Source of the DNA: Clostridiaceae bacterium Marseille-Q4149
GTDB lineage: Bacteria; Bacillota; Clostridia; Oscillospirales; Oscillospiraceae
Direction: 5' to 3'
Assembly: GCA_018228685.1 (NCBI GenBank)
Contig: CP073691.1
Location: 496,001-560,000 of the forward strand
DNA: 64,000 nt
Every line of letters starts with the position of its first letter. Position 1 is the stretch's first letter. Both the position numbers and the translations under genes were made by a program. Shown here in pieces: positions 45,118-52,815 of this stretch. The notes beneath the pieces were generated by a model. That model searched no databases. It had not been told where the DNA came from and worked only from the letters and a program-made list of their open reading frames with translations.

Positions 45118-45336
45118 CTAACTACACAATTCTACTGGCTTGCGCCTTGAGATTTCTTCTCTGCGTTTATGATCTGTCTTCTCACGAATTTCTCGCAATG
45201 ACGGACTTTCGTCCCAGCGGTTTCCCGCCTCGATCATATCCTTGCGCTTACAGTGCCGGTCGCGTGGGGAATTGCACCCCGTTCCTTTTAGGCGGTCGCC
45301 TGGCCTTTTACAGCTCGGGCAACAGCCGTGCAGCAT
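45118..45336 (-). CDS. Possible small cysteine-rich protein
   Basis: 72 residues: MLHGCCPSCKRPGDRLKGTG, then CNSPRDRHCKRKD and a charged helical C-terminus (REIREKTDHKRREE). The cysteine spacing (CPSC...C...C) suggests a zinc ribbon-like knuckle. Only a weak AAGAAG site precedes the ATG, and the sequence is not conserved in a family I know, so it may be noise. If real, it is the first gene after the invertible promoter. Confidence 0.35.
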   Translation of the reverse strand: MLHGCCPSCKRPGDRLKGTGCNSPRDRHCKRKDMIEAGNRWDESPSLREIREKTDHKRREEISRRKPVELCS

Positions 45337-45419
45337 CCTCGGACTTCTTATGAAATTTTACGGTATCATTTATCCTTTTAGGGGGATAATGATTTTGGTT
45401 GGTGTATAGGTGAAGTTTT

Positions 45420-45448
45420 CTTTCGTAAATCTATACAATTTGCGAAAG
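45420..45448 (+). repeat. Left inversion site
   Basis: Arm CTTTCGTAAAT (45420-45430), spacer CTATACA (45431-45437), arm ATTTGCGAAAG (45438-45448). The arms are inverted to each other except for one base. Extended pairing outside (ATAGGTG at about 45405 with CACCTAT at about 45457) could form a long hairpin in the RNA. Confidence 0.88.
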
Positions 45449-45470
45449 TAGAATCCACCTATGCATCCCC

Positions 45471-45499
45471 ATTGTATCGTCTTTTTTGAGGGAAGTCAA
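45471..45499 (-). promoter_or_regulatory. Outward promoter inside the invertible segment
   Basis: On the minus strand -35 TTGACT (45499-45494), 17-bp spacer, -10 TACAAT (45476-45471). Start expected near 45464, just inside the left site, reading out through it toward 45336 and 45004. In the flipped state it would read out through the right site into the terminator at 46930. Confidence 0.78.
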
Positions 45500-45648
45500 T
45501 ACCTAAATTGCGGAAATTTAGCGAAAAGTAGGTACAAATTATAAATGCCGCATAGAATCACTTGCTACTCAAGGGCCTATTTTACAAATATTCCCAATCA
45601 CAAAATCGTTTACGCCGTCAAAAACATCGTCAAGGAGGAGCGTTGGTC

Positions 45649-46845
45649 ATGCCTAAAAGAGGAGAAAATATTTACAAGCGGAAAGACGGGCGCTGGGAGG
45701 GGCGATATATTCGCGGCCGCACAGCTTCCGGGCAGGCTGAGTATGGGTATGTTTACGCCGACAGCTATAAGGCGTGCCGAGCCAAGCGGCAGCAGTGCAT
45801 TGAGACGCTGCCAGAAAAGCCTGCCGTGCAAGCATCTGCTGCGACCTTGGCCCAGGCCGCAGAGCTGTTTTTAAGTGAGAAAAGCCATGTTCTGAAAGCA
45901 TCATCCTGGAATCGGTATTCCTATCTGACGCAGCATTATATCTTGCCTGCTTTGGGAACAGCCCCTATTTGTCAGATGACGGCGGATCAGATTTCTGATT
46001 TTCTGCGCCGCCTGCAGCGAAGCGGGTTATCCGGCAAAAGCGCCAGGGACATCGGCGTATTACTAAAGTCAATTCTGAAGTATACGGCCAAAAAGCTGGA
46101 CTGCATTTGTCCCGGCGTGAATGCCGAGTTGCCCGTCTATCGCCGGAAAAAGATCGAGGTGTTTTTCGCCGACGAGATTGGGCGGTTGGCAAAAAAGGTC
46201 CTGGAAGCGCCCAGCATGGCGGGCGTTGGGGTCCTGCTTGCGCTGAATGCCGGTCTGCGCTTGGGGGAGCTATGTGCGCTCCAGTATAAGGATATTGATT
46301 TGTGTAACGGGGTGATCCACATCACCAAAACGGCCCAGCGAATGAAAAAGGGCATGCACACCCACCTAGTGGTGCAGCCGCCCAAAACCGACAGCGCCCG
46401 GCGCACGATCCCGCTGCCAGAGGATATGCTGGCCCTTTTAAGGCAAACGGTTTGCCCGGCCAGGAATGAGGAGAACTATTTTCTGACCGGTAAGTCTGCT
46501 CCGCTGGAACCGCGGACACTGCAATACCAGTACCGCACATTGCTGAAGGCGGCGGGGATCCCTTATCGAAATTTCCATGTGCTGCGGCACACCTATGCGT
46601 CGCGCTGCGTGGAGCAGGGTGTGGACATCAAGAGCCTGAGCGAGATGCTGGGCCATGCCGATGTCCGGACTACGCTCCAGGTCTATGTCCATTCCTCCCT
46701 GGAGCACAAGATGCGGGTGGTTCAAAGCATATGCTTCCTTTCTCTTGCCCCGGCGGCGGACTTTGCGCCGTCAGCATTTCCGTCACACGGGCCGGAAACG
46801 ACGCTGCGACAACGGGTTTTTCCGAACCTTTCGCAAATTGTATAG
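45649..46845 (+). CDS. Tyrosine recombinase, probable DNA invertase
   Basis: 398 residues from the ATG at 45649 (GGAGG ten bases upstream); an earlier ATG at 45562 lacks such a site. An N-terminal arm-type DNA-binding domain (about 1-60: RGENIYKRKDGRWEGRYIRG), a SAM-like core-binding domain (about 75-160), and a catalytic domain with a full set of residues: R in NAGLRLGELCAL, K in PPKTDSARRTIPL, H and R in NFHVLRHTYAS, H in LGHADVRTTLQVY and the tyrosine of that motif. Its stop codon lies inside the right inversion site, so the gene fills the segment. It probably catalyses flipping of its own DNA. Confidence 0.93.
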   Translation: MPKRGENIYKRKDGRWEGRYIRGRTASGQAEYGYVYADSYKACRAKRQQCIETLPEKPAVQASAATLAQAAELFLSEKSHVLKASSWNRYSYLTQHYILPALGTAPICQMTADQISDFLRRLQRSGLSGKSARDIGVLLKSILKYTAKKLDCICPGVNAELPVYRRKKIEVFFADEIGRLAKKVLEAPSMAGVGVLLALNAGLRLGELCALQYKDIDLCNGVIHITKTAQRMKKGMHTHLVVQPPKTDSARRTIPLPEDMLALLRQTVCPARNEENYFLTGKSAPLEPRTLQYQYRTLLKAAGIPYRNFHVLRHTYASRCVEQGVDIKSLSEMLGHADVRTTLQVYVHSSLEHKMRVVQSICFLSLAPAADFAPSAFPSHGPETTLRQRVFPNLSQIV

Positions 46846-46856
46846 ATTTACGAAAG
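46828..46856 (-). repeat. Right inversion site
   Basis: Exact reverse complement of the left site: arm CTTTCGCAAAT, spacer TGTATAG, arm ATTTACGAAAG. It covers the stop codon of the recombinase gene (46843-46845). Confidence 0.88.
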
Positions 46857-46929
46857 CTCCGCCTTGTTTTTTTGCCAAGGGCAGCTGTGCCGAGTTCGGC
46901 TTGTTATTCCTCATACAAACACATAAAGA

Positions 46930-46970
46930 CCCATCACTGAGAGTTTACCTCTGAGTGACGGGCTTTTTTT
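46930..46970 (+). terminator. Terminator outside the right inversion site
   Basis: Imperfect 14-bp stem (CCCATCACTGAGAG against CTCTGAGTGACGGG) followed by CTTTTTTT. It ends recombinase transcription now and would block the flipped promoter. Confidence 0.82.
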
Positions 46971-47066
46971 GTCGAAAAAGATGCGGAATTATCAAAAAAA
47001 CTTTATTAAGGCTATTCCCTGGCGTATAATGAGAGCTATGCTGCGAGAAAGGATAATCGAAACAAA

Positions 47067-47258
47067 ATGAAACAGGCAGAGCTGAGATACTATATTTCCA
47101 TCAATGTAAACGGCCAACATCCATTGATGAGGTCAGCGCAGGGCTACACTGAATATTATAGTGAAGCACTGGAATTCTCCGATCTTCTTGATGCCTATCG
47201 TTTTGTTGAACGGCACGGTTTGGAAAAACTGGCATCCATCATCACACGGCCAACCTAA
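47067..47258 (+). CDS. 63-residue unknown protein (family copy 2)
   Basis: 63 residues: MKQAELRYYISINVNGQHPL, then YTEYYSEALEFSDLLDAYRF and VERHGLEKLASIITR. It is closely related to the protein at 14902-15096. A -10 TATAAT lies at 47025-47030 with a weak -35, and AAAGGA precedes the ATG at a long distance. The gene is convergent with the signal peptidase at 47278, with 20 bp between the stops. No fold recognised. Confidence 0.78.
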   Translation: MKQAELRYYISINVNGQHPLMRSAQGYTEYYSEALEFSDLLDAYRFVERHGLEKLASIITRPT

Positions 47259-47277
47259 TCGTGCGATTGCCCCTCTA

Positions 47278-47685
47278 TTATCGACTTCCTATCGGGAGCC
47301 ATACTTTAGCAACAACTGTTGTTACTGGTACAAATGGGTCGTCCCAGTAACGGGAATCATAGGAGTCATCCGCATTGTCTCCCAGCATGTAGTAGGAGCC
47401 TTCGGGTACAGACATGTTGATTCCGTTATGCATGACCACATTCCCACCAACCGCTGCAATACGCTTGACAAAAAGATTCCCGCCATGGCAAAAGATAACA
47501 ACGTCTCCGACTTCAAAGCTGCCTTTGATTCGTACACCGAGGATCAAGCTACCAGCTTCGAGCGTCGGTTTCATAGAGTTAGTAGGCACATAGCCCAGGA
47601 TAAAAACCGTGCGAAACATAACGAGTACAAGCAGCGCCGCTATAACAGGCAGCAAACGGCTTAGACATAACTTCTTTTTCCTCAT
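47278..47685 (-). CDS. lepB: Signal peptidase I
   Basis: 135 residues, short for the family. N-terminal membrane anchor (LLPVIAALLVLVMFRTVFIL), catalytic serine in VPTNSMKPTLEAG near residue 37, catalytic lysine in LFVKRIAAVGG near 74, and the conserved GDNADDSYDSRYW box near 102. It cleaves signal peptides from exported proteins at the outer face of the membrane. An extra signal peptidase next to a large exported-protein cluster suggests a dedicated role, though this is inference. Its start is preceded by AGAGG. Confidence 0.93.
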   Translation of the reverse strand: MRKKKLCLSRLLPVIAALLVLVMFRTVFILGYVPTNSMKPTLEAGSLILGVRIKGSFEVGDVVIFCHGGNLFVKRIAAVGGNVVMHNGINMSVPEGSYYMLGDNADDSYDSRYWDDPFVPVTTVVAKVWLPIGSR

Positions 47686-47974
47686 TTTGGATACCTCTAA
47701 ATAAGAAAACAGGACAACGGAAGGGAGACCGCATGAGAAAGTAGCAAGTCTTTCGACTTTTAGAATCCGTCGGAATGATTGAATTGATAGGACAAATCAA
47801 AGAATAATTATTGTGAACCAATACCGCGGTATTTGCTGCGAGTTCTACAAGAAGCACTGGTTCTGAGTGGAACTGATGAAGCAAGGGCTGAAAAGCGGCT
47901 TTTCACGAGAGTCCTGGAAGAATGCTTTATGACTCAGCCTGTAAAACAGCAGCCCAAGTTGTCAATATTCTAAA
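47686..47974. other. Intergenic stretch without a recognisable gene
   Basis: Between the signal peptidase start and the terminator at 47975 I see no credible frame, promoter or structured RNA; small frames here have no binding site and no recognisable sequence. Confidence 0.6.
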
Positions 47975-48017
47975 AGTAGAACATACACTACCCTTGCGGG
48001 ATGGTGTATGTTCTACT
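47975..48017 (-). terminator. Terminator of the ECF/ABC operon
   Basis: A perfect 14-bp stem (AGTAGAACATACAC against GTGTATGTTCTACT) with a 15-nt loop, then TTTTAG on the minus strand; it closes the gene run that ends at 48076. Confidence 0.85.
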
Positions 48018-48075
48018 AATGCACAGATAAGGGATGGCAACATCTATTTAGTAATACGAAAATCCGGAACTACAG

Positions 48076-48690
48076 TTACTCCTCACCTATATTCACTCGA
48101 ACGATTTTTCTGGTAGGATAATTTGTCACTTGCAGCCAGATATTGCTTTGCTCTAAACGATTCCATTCAGCGGATGTGAAGCGATATCTATACAGATCAA
48201 ATGGCAGCAAAATATCACATGAGGCGCCATCCTGTAACCGAATCCCGGTGGCACCGTCCAATATAGGATTAACCACGCCCAAGAGATCCCAATCCATATT
48301 CATGAGCATATCCGTGGTGTATAATGATAGTTCCGTTAAAGGGAATCCTTCTGCGGAACTATTCTGCTGAGAAACAGTAACGCTAACCAACGCAATCTTA
48401 TCGGGAATTCGACTTCGATCGGTTCCGTCATACTGCAAGGCGGAAGTATAGGCACGATAATCTACAATTTCAAAACGGTTGACCTGAAGCATATAGCCTT
48501 CAGCCGCCAAATTATACCCTACAAAATCCGGCGCAATAGGAACGATTTCTCCAACGGAGTATGTCTTCTCTGTATTGGCAGACCATCGTTGACGATAATC
48601 CTGATTAATTGCTTTATAGCGGATCATCCAAACAAAGAGCACTACTGCCGCAACGGAGAAAATCAGCCAGAATTTCTTTTTGCCTTTCAT
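48076..48690 (-). CDS. Membrane-anchored protein of the ABC module
   Basis: 204 residues. N-terminal anchor (FWLIFSVAAVVLFVWMIRY) and an extracytoplasmic beta-rich domain (VGEIVPIAPDFVGYN, LLPFDLYRYRFTSAEW). It overlaps the ABC ATPase stop by 4 bp (ATGA), so it is the last gene of the transporter operon. The layout is similar to DUF5028-type proteins, which are also found beside ABC transporters, but I cannot name the family with confidence. A substrate-binding or immunity role is inferred. Confidence 0.7.
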   Translation of the reverse strand: MKGKKKFWLIFSVAAVVLFVWMIRYKAINQDYRQRWSANTEKTYSVGEIVPIAPDFVGYNLAAEGYMLQVNRFEIVDYRAYTSALQYDGTDRSRIPDKIALVSVTVSQQNSSAEGFPLTELSLYTTDMLMNMDWDLLGVVNPILDGATGIRLQDGASCDILLPFDLYRYRFTSAEWNRLEQSNIWLQVTNYPTRKIVRVNIGEE

Positions 48691-49328
48691 TTGCCTATCA
48701 CCGATGTTACCCTTCCCGCTTGTATTTGAATAACAACATCCGATACACTCTGCACAAAGTCAGCATCATGACACGCAACGACCACTAATGCACCGCACTG
48801 ACATTCTTTACGGATCAACTGTGCGATCATAGCAACGCCCTGCTCATCCAGTGCATTTGTTGGTTCATCCAAAATCAGCAGATCGGGCTTTTCCATCAAG
48901 GCCGCAGCAATACCCAGGCGTTGCTTCATGCCTAATGAATATTTTTTGAAAGTCCGTTTATCATTCGGGTCCAGGCCAACCGCTTGCAGGGTGTTATGGA
49001 TGTCGGAGACCGAGATCAGCTGTTTTAGACCGGCAAGCAACTCCAGGTTTTTTTGCCCGGTATACTCGTCAATAAATGCGGGACTCTCGATCATCACGCC
49101 CACAGATTCAGGGAAATCCAGATCCTTCCCCAGGCGACGATCATTTACTGAAACACTGCCCTCTGTCGCATAGATCAACCCACACATCAGACGTAAAAGC
49201 ATCGTTTTACCCGATCCATTTTCCCCTTGCAATCCGTAGACTTTTCCGCTTTCAAAATTCAAACTGATGTCTTGCAGCACGACCGCTCTGTGAATGGTTT
49301 TTGTGACATGATCCACCACAATATTCAT
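48687..49328 (-). CDS. ABC transporter ATP-binding protein
   Basis: 213 residues. Walker A GENGSGKTMLLR near residue 36-47, ABC signature YSLGMKQRLGIA near 130-141, Walker B LLILDEPTNALD near 150-161, and the H-loop (CHDADF). It powers the two permeases encoded upstream. The size and pairing with short ABC-2-type permeases resemble lantibiotic-immunity or peptide exporters. The stop overlaps the next gene by 4 bp. Confidence 0.92.
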   Translation of the reverse strand: MNIVVDHVTKTIHRAVVLQDISLNFESGKVYGLQGENGSGKTMLLRLMCGLIYATEGSVSVNDRRLGKDLDFPESVGVMIESPAFIDEYTGQKNLELLAGLKQLISVSDIHNTLQAVGLDPNDKRTFKKYSLGMKQRLGIAAALMEKPDLLILDEPTNALDEQGVAMIAQLIRKECQCGALVVVACHDADFVQSVSDVVIQIQAGRVTSVIGK

Positions 49329-49340
49329 CGTATCACCGTC

Positions 49341-50189
49341 CTATTTTTCAAGAGATATGAGGTCTTTTCTTTGTATCAGTAAATATCCTGCGCCTATTGA
49401 TAAGAGCAACAGTAGCAGTGTAAACACCAGTTCTTTACGATAACTCAATCCATTTGCATCAAAAAGCTGGTATCGCATCACCATCGCTCCGTTGCCGACC
49501 AACCATTCAATAGGGAAATATGCGGCAGCAATATATGTGACAAAGCATATTAGAAAGCTAATGGCCGGACGGGCCACAAGGTTTAAGAGTGTTTGCAGCA
49601 TACATACGGCCGTAAGCGTCACAAACGGAAGGAGCAAAGCGTATAGGATAACACTTGCCGGCGTGAGTGAAATTGTCTCTCCACACAAGACCTCCGAAAA
49701 CAAGAATGCGGTGATTTCGGGCGTGTTGTTTAGGCCGAAGGTAACGGGTGTCAGAATCGCTGTGCCTATTATGGCAATCATTTCACAGGCAAAGTATAAA
49801 GTACAGCTTGCTATGCACCATATACACTTAGACAGCCACCATTTCCCACGCGATGTGCGTAGGAAAACTTGCTGACCTTGTACACTGATACCTTGCGCAG
49901 GATATGCTGCTGTTATATACAGGCAAAAGCCGCACACAATCAGCCATTCGATGGGGACCGACACCTTTTCTTCCATAGAGCCGTGTTGTATGATTGCCAT
50001 GCCGCGAAATAGACACAGCATATAGTCGCCAATTGAACCCCGGCTTGAAATGGATTCCACATTGCAATAGAATTGCACAGAGCGATATACTGCGAATAAG
50101 CGCATGGAAAAGAGGAGAGTGGCAATCAGATAGTTTCTCCTTTGCAATCCCTGCCGCAGATCACAGCGCAACAGCCTATAAAACCTCAT
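49341..50189 (-). CDS. ABC-2-type permease 1
   Basis: 282 residues with six or so hydrophobic helices (for example IATLLFSMRLFAVYRSVQFY, IVCGFCLYITAAYPA, VILYALLLPFVTLTAVCML and LVFTLLLLLLSIGAGYLLI). No nucleotide-binding motif. It overlaps the second permease gene by 14 bp and lies 12 bp before the ATPase gene, so the three form a transporter. Confidence 0.82.
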   Translation of the reverse strand: MRFYRLLRCDLRQGLQRRNYLIATLLFSMRLFAVYRSVQFYCNVESISSRGSIGDYMLCLFRGMAIIQHGSMEEKVSVPIEWLIVCGFCLYITAAYPAQGISVQGQQVFLRTSRGKWWLSKCIWCIASCTLYFACEMIAIIGTAILTPVTFGLNNTPEITAFLFSEVLCGETISLTPASVILYALLLPFVTLTAVCMLQTLLNLVARPAISFLICFVTYIAAAYFPIEWLVGNGAMVMRYQLFDANGLSYRKELVFTLLLLLLSIGAGYLLIQRKDLISLEK

Positions 50190-51018
50190 GTCTGTATTTC
50201 CTATATATCCCCGTAAGAACAGATACGAATGTCAAAAGAATAAGTTCCGCAAGTATGATCCATGTGGGACTGGGATTTGTACTTGCCAAATTGCACAGCC
50301 TTAAAGGCGAGAGCTCTATATACCAGTTCATTGCGTCGGCAAGCATGGGGGTAATGAAATCAAGTAATAGGAACAGCAGAAGTGGAGTTGCTGTCACAAA
50401 GAATCGGTGTTTTACCTTATGCCCGACGATAATGCACAGACTGGCCGCAACGCCGCCCCAGAAAAACTCAATAACACACCAGATGATTGCATGCAGCCAA
50501 GGGTGGGTATAGTATAGCTTCGCCAAAAAGGCTGTGCCTGAACAGAATCCTGTAATAGGCAGTGCAACCCGAGGAATACAGGCGGGACATACCATCGCGG
50601 ATGCAAACAGATCCGTAGTTACCGGCAATGCAATAGCAATGCCGCCACTAACAAATACAGCCGCCATTTTGGCTGTTAGGTATTGAGAATACGGAACTCT
50701 GGTAAGAATATTATTTGTCATATGAGACCTGTTGTCCTCATACAATGACCACCCATAAGGCATAGCAGCCAAAAATGGCCAAACGGCATAGAAGACTACA
50801 GCCCCGACGGTGACTCCGTTGACGCCGATCCAATTGACAAATAAGCTGCACCCATCATATCCGCCCGGGGAATGTGCATAGGATGCGCCTAAGTCACTGA
50901 CGGTAATTGCAGTTTGAACCAAATCAGCTATGACAAGAATAAAACCGATCAGCAATGCACTGCGCATCATTTTGTTGTGAAATGCTTTCCACATTTCGGT
51001 TCTAATACAGTTCCCCAT
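50176..51018 (-). CDS. ABC-2-type permease 2
   Basis: 280 residues, about six helices (LLIGFILVIADLVQTAITVS, VGAVVFYAVWPFLAAMPYGW, TAKMAAVFVSGGIAIALPVT, IIWCVIEFFWGGVAASLCI). A cysteine-rich region lies near residue 150 (CPACIPR). It is distantly related to the other permease, as expected for a heterodimeric ABC-2 pair. It starts 72 bp after the small secreted protein gene. Confidence 0.82.
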   Translation of the reverse strand: MGNCIRTEMWKAFHNKMMRSALLIGFILVIADLVQTAITVSDLGASYAHSPGGYDGCSLFVNWIGVNGVTVGAVVFYAVWPFLAAMPYGWSLYEDNRSHMTNNILTRVPYSQYLTAKMAAVFVSGGIAIALPVTTDLFASAMVCPACIPRVALPITGFCSGTAFLAKLYYTHPWLHAIIWCVIEFFWGGVAASLCIIVGHKVKHRFFVTATPLLLFLLLDFITPMLADAMNWYIELSPLRLCNLASTNPSPTWIILAELILLTFVSVLTGIYRKYRHEVL

Positions 51019-51089
51019 TATGTTATTCCTCCGCTAATGTTTACTGCTCCATCTCGGCTTGTTTTGAATGCTTTGTATTTGATTTACAG

Positions 51090-51533
51090 TCAGGGCGTTG
51101 CATCCTTATACGAGTTTGCGCTATCAGGGCTCCATTCACCGGACAAAGTTTCACCCAAAAGATTGGGGCACGAGAAGGAAAGAGTCGCCCAGCGATAGCC
51201 GTCCTCATTAATGAAGGAATGAATACTGTACTTGTTCCCGTTGTGACATGTCACATAATTCACACGAGTTCCGCCAGATACAGTACAGTTGTTCATTGAT
51301 CCGTTTTGTGCGGATCCGCCAAGAGCCCTTGCTCTGATGTGATCGCGCTTTCCGTCACGATAATAAAAATACACAGCTGATGAATCATCTTTTGTTCTGG
51401 GTGTAAGACGATGGTAGGAATACACATTTACACTAAACCCGGTGATTCTTGTGTCAGATGTAGAGGCAAACGCAGGAACAGCCATTGCTGCGCATACGAG
51501 AAACGCCATAATCAAGGTAATAATCTTCTTCAT
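51090..51533 (-). CDS. Small secreted protein with conserved cysteines
   Basis: 147 residues. Signal peptide (MKKIITLIMAFLVCAAMAVP, cleavage near AFA-ST), mature region beta-rich (ITGFSVNVYSYHRLTPRTKD, DHIRARALGG) with three cysteines (CTVSGG, VTCHNG, SFSCPN). AAAGGA precedes the ATG. It lies between the ECF sigma module and the transporter. I recognise no family; it may be the substrate of the transporter or a stress-induced exported protein. Confidence 0.75.
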   Translation of the reverse strand: MKKIITLIMAFLVCAAMAVPAFASTSDTRITGFSVNVYSYHRLTPRTKDDSSAVYFYYRDGKRDHIRARALGGSAQNGSMNNCTVSGGTRVNYVTCHNGNKYSIHSFINEDGYRWATLSFSCPNLLGETLSGEWSPDSANSYKDATP

Positions 51534-51679
51534 CTTTATTTCCTTTCTTTGTACATGTTTGGGTTTCTTATGTACTTATGTAATTAATATGATTAAATCA
51601 TTGGAATCACCCTCATTCTGTCAACCGCTGTATACATGGACTGCAATATAGAGTATTCATCTATATTACAAGTTACCTA

Positions 51680-52030
51680 CTATGCTGTTGCAGTAGCGGG
51701 ATTCACATAAAAGCTTTGCCCATCAACTGTGCACACTACTTTTACTGTATATGTTTTCCCTTTTGCTACCTTATGGGAACCTGTGACAAGCAGATACGAT
51801 GTCCCGCTACCGCTCCAAGAGTCGAGCATCGTACTACCTTGCCATAATTGAAGTGTTGCATGGATGGATTTTCCGGGCTTGGCGATAGACACTCTGCATG
51901 TAGCTGTTGTTCCGTTGATGGTAATAGAAGCCGACGGCGTAGCTGCTTGTACGGATATAGCTTGCGCCGTTGCGGAGCAGGATAACAATAAGATGAGTGC
52001 AAGGATGAGAGACATGGCCTTTTTTTTCAT
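51680..52030 (-). CDS. Small secreted beta-rich protein
   Basis: 116 residues from the ATG at 52030 (AAAGGGGG upstream). Signal peptide (MKKKAMSLILALILLLSCSA, cleavage near AQA-IS) and a compact Ig-like mature domain (ITINGTTATCRVSIAKPGKS, LQLWQGSTMLDSWSG, VKVVCTVDGQ) with two cysteines that could form one disulfide. A second exported small protein in the same operon; no family recognised. Confidence 0.75.
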   Translation of the reverse strand: MKKKAMSLILALILLLSCSATAQAISVQAATPSASITINGTTATCRVSIAKPGKSIHATLQLWQGSTMLDSWSGSGTSYLLVTGSHKVAKGKTYTVKVVCTVDGQSFYVNPATATA

Positions 52031-52113
52031 AAATACACCCCCTTTCTCAATTCTTCTAAACATTAGAACGGAGAAAGGGGGCGCTTTTTGGACACCATAA
52101 TTACATAATTTTA

Positions 52114-52608
52114 TTATTTTGTAGAAATCGACAAAATAAGTGATTGTGCTATGTGCACTATGTCCTCGTTGCTGATATTTCCCTGTATATTAAACACAAC
52201 CTGATTTGCTTCGTCCACCCATATTAAGGCGTTTTCTGACGAAGTTTCATTGCCAATGTATAAATCTGCCGGAAGCCCGTTGATATCGACTTTGACTACT
52301 TCGCTATACTCCTGTGCTGTTGTGCTCATGCTGGTATGCTGCATCAAGGTATATTCAACAGAAAACATTTTTTCTCCGGTATCGTTGGCATATATGCGAA
52401 GACAATAATCGCTGTCTTGATAGCTATCTACCAGTGAAAATCCGTCCGGTATCCATGACGGCTCATAATAGATGTGATTTATTTCATTATCTTCGCTATT
52501 GAAAAGATAGATCGTTATGCTCTCATAGATTTCTTTTATCCATTGGAAGGCACGCTCTCTTGCCTGTATATCAACTGTCAGCCATGTACTGACAGACAGA
52601 ATCGTCAC
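52114..52608 (-). CDS. Anti-sigma factor, C-terminal (DUF4367-like) part
   Basis: The first ATG gives 164 residues, but the frame is open further upstream as KKNKRRVVAHKIWHRVAVIL, which joins the 52617 gene at an eight-A run. The region has a membrane helix (AVILIVTILSVSTWLTVD) and an extracytoplasmic domain with PSWIPDGFSLVDSYQDSD, typical of DUF4367 anti-sigma proteins. It would sense an envelope signal and hold the ECF sigma factor. In this assembly it is separated from its cytoplasmic N-terminus by a -1 frameshift. Confidence 0.78.
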   Translation of the reverse strand: MTILSVSTWLTVDIQARERAFQWIKEIYESITIYLFNSEDNEINHIYYEPSWIPDGFSLVDSYQDSDYCLRIYANDTGEKMFSVEYTLMQHTSMSTTAQEYSEVVKVDINGLPADLYIGNETSSENALIWVDEANQVVFNIQGNISNEDIVHIAQSLILSISTK

Positions 52609-52616
52609 AATTAATA

Positions 52617-52814
52617 TTACCGCAACCCGATGCCATATTTTATGCGCAACAACCCTACGCTTGTTTTTTTTCGTAATATCTCCATGCTATGTTCAAAATC
52701 ATCGGAAAATACATGTTCGCATTCACGGGGAGATGGGAATGAAGTAAGCATGGACTCTGCTACAGACTTTGCTGCGTTGGACAGTTCCTGTTCTGACCAT
52801 ATCATCTTTGACAT
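52617..52814 (-). CDS. Anti-sigma factor, N-terminal part
   Basis: 65 residues from the ATG at 52814, which has AGGAG nine bases upstream; an ATG three codons earlier is too close to it. The soluble helical region (MSKMIWSEQELSNAAKSVAE, EHSMEILRK) is the presumed sigma-binding part. At CGAAAAAAAAC (around 52664-52674) the frame runs into a stop within about 20 codons. Reading -1 continues into the membrane part at 52608. The start lies one base after the sigma gene's stop, so expression is coupled. Confidence 0.75.
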   Translation of the reverse strand: MSKMIWSEQELSNAAKSVAESMLTSFPSPRECEHVFSDDFEHSMEILRKKTSVGLLRIKYGIGLR

Positions 52815-52815
52815 T

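Larger units (their letters stand above)
45420..46856. other. Invertible DNA segment with its own recombinase
   Basis: Two identical 29-bp crossover sites in opposite orientation (45420-45448 and 46828-46856) enclose one tyrosine recombinase gene and an outward-facing promoter. Recombination between inverted sites with asymmetric 7-bp spacers flips the segment. The layout parallels known phase-variation switches such as fimS in which a promoter is inverted, though here the recombinase lies inside the moving DNA. Confidence 0.82.

Noticed and set aside
47579..47884. 101-residue frame upstream of the signal peptidase
   Set aside because: Overlaps the peptidase in another frame and has no recognisable sequence or ribosome binding site.
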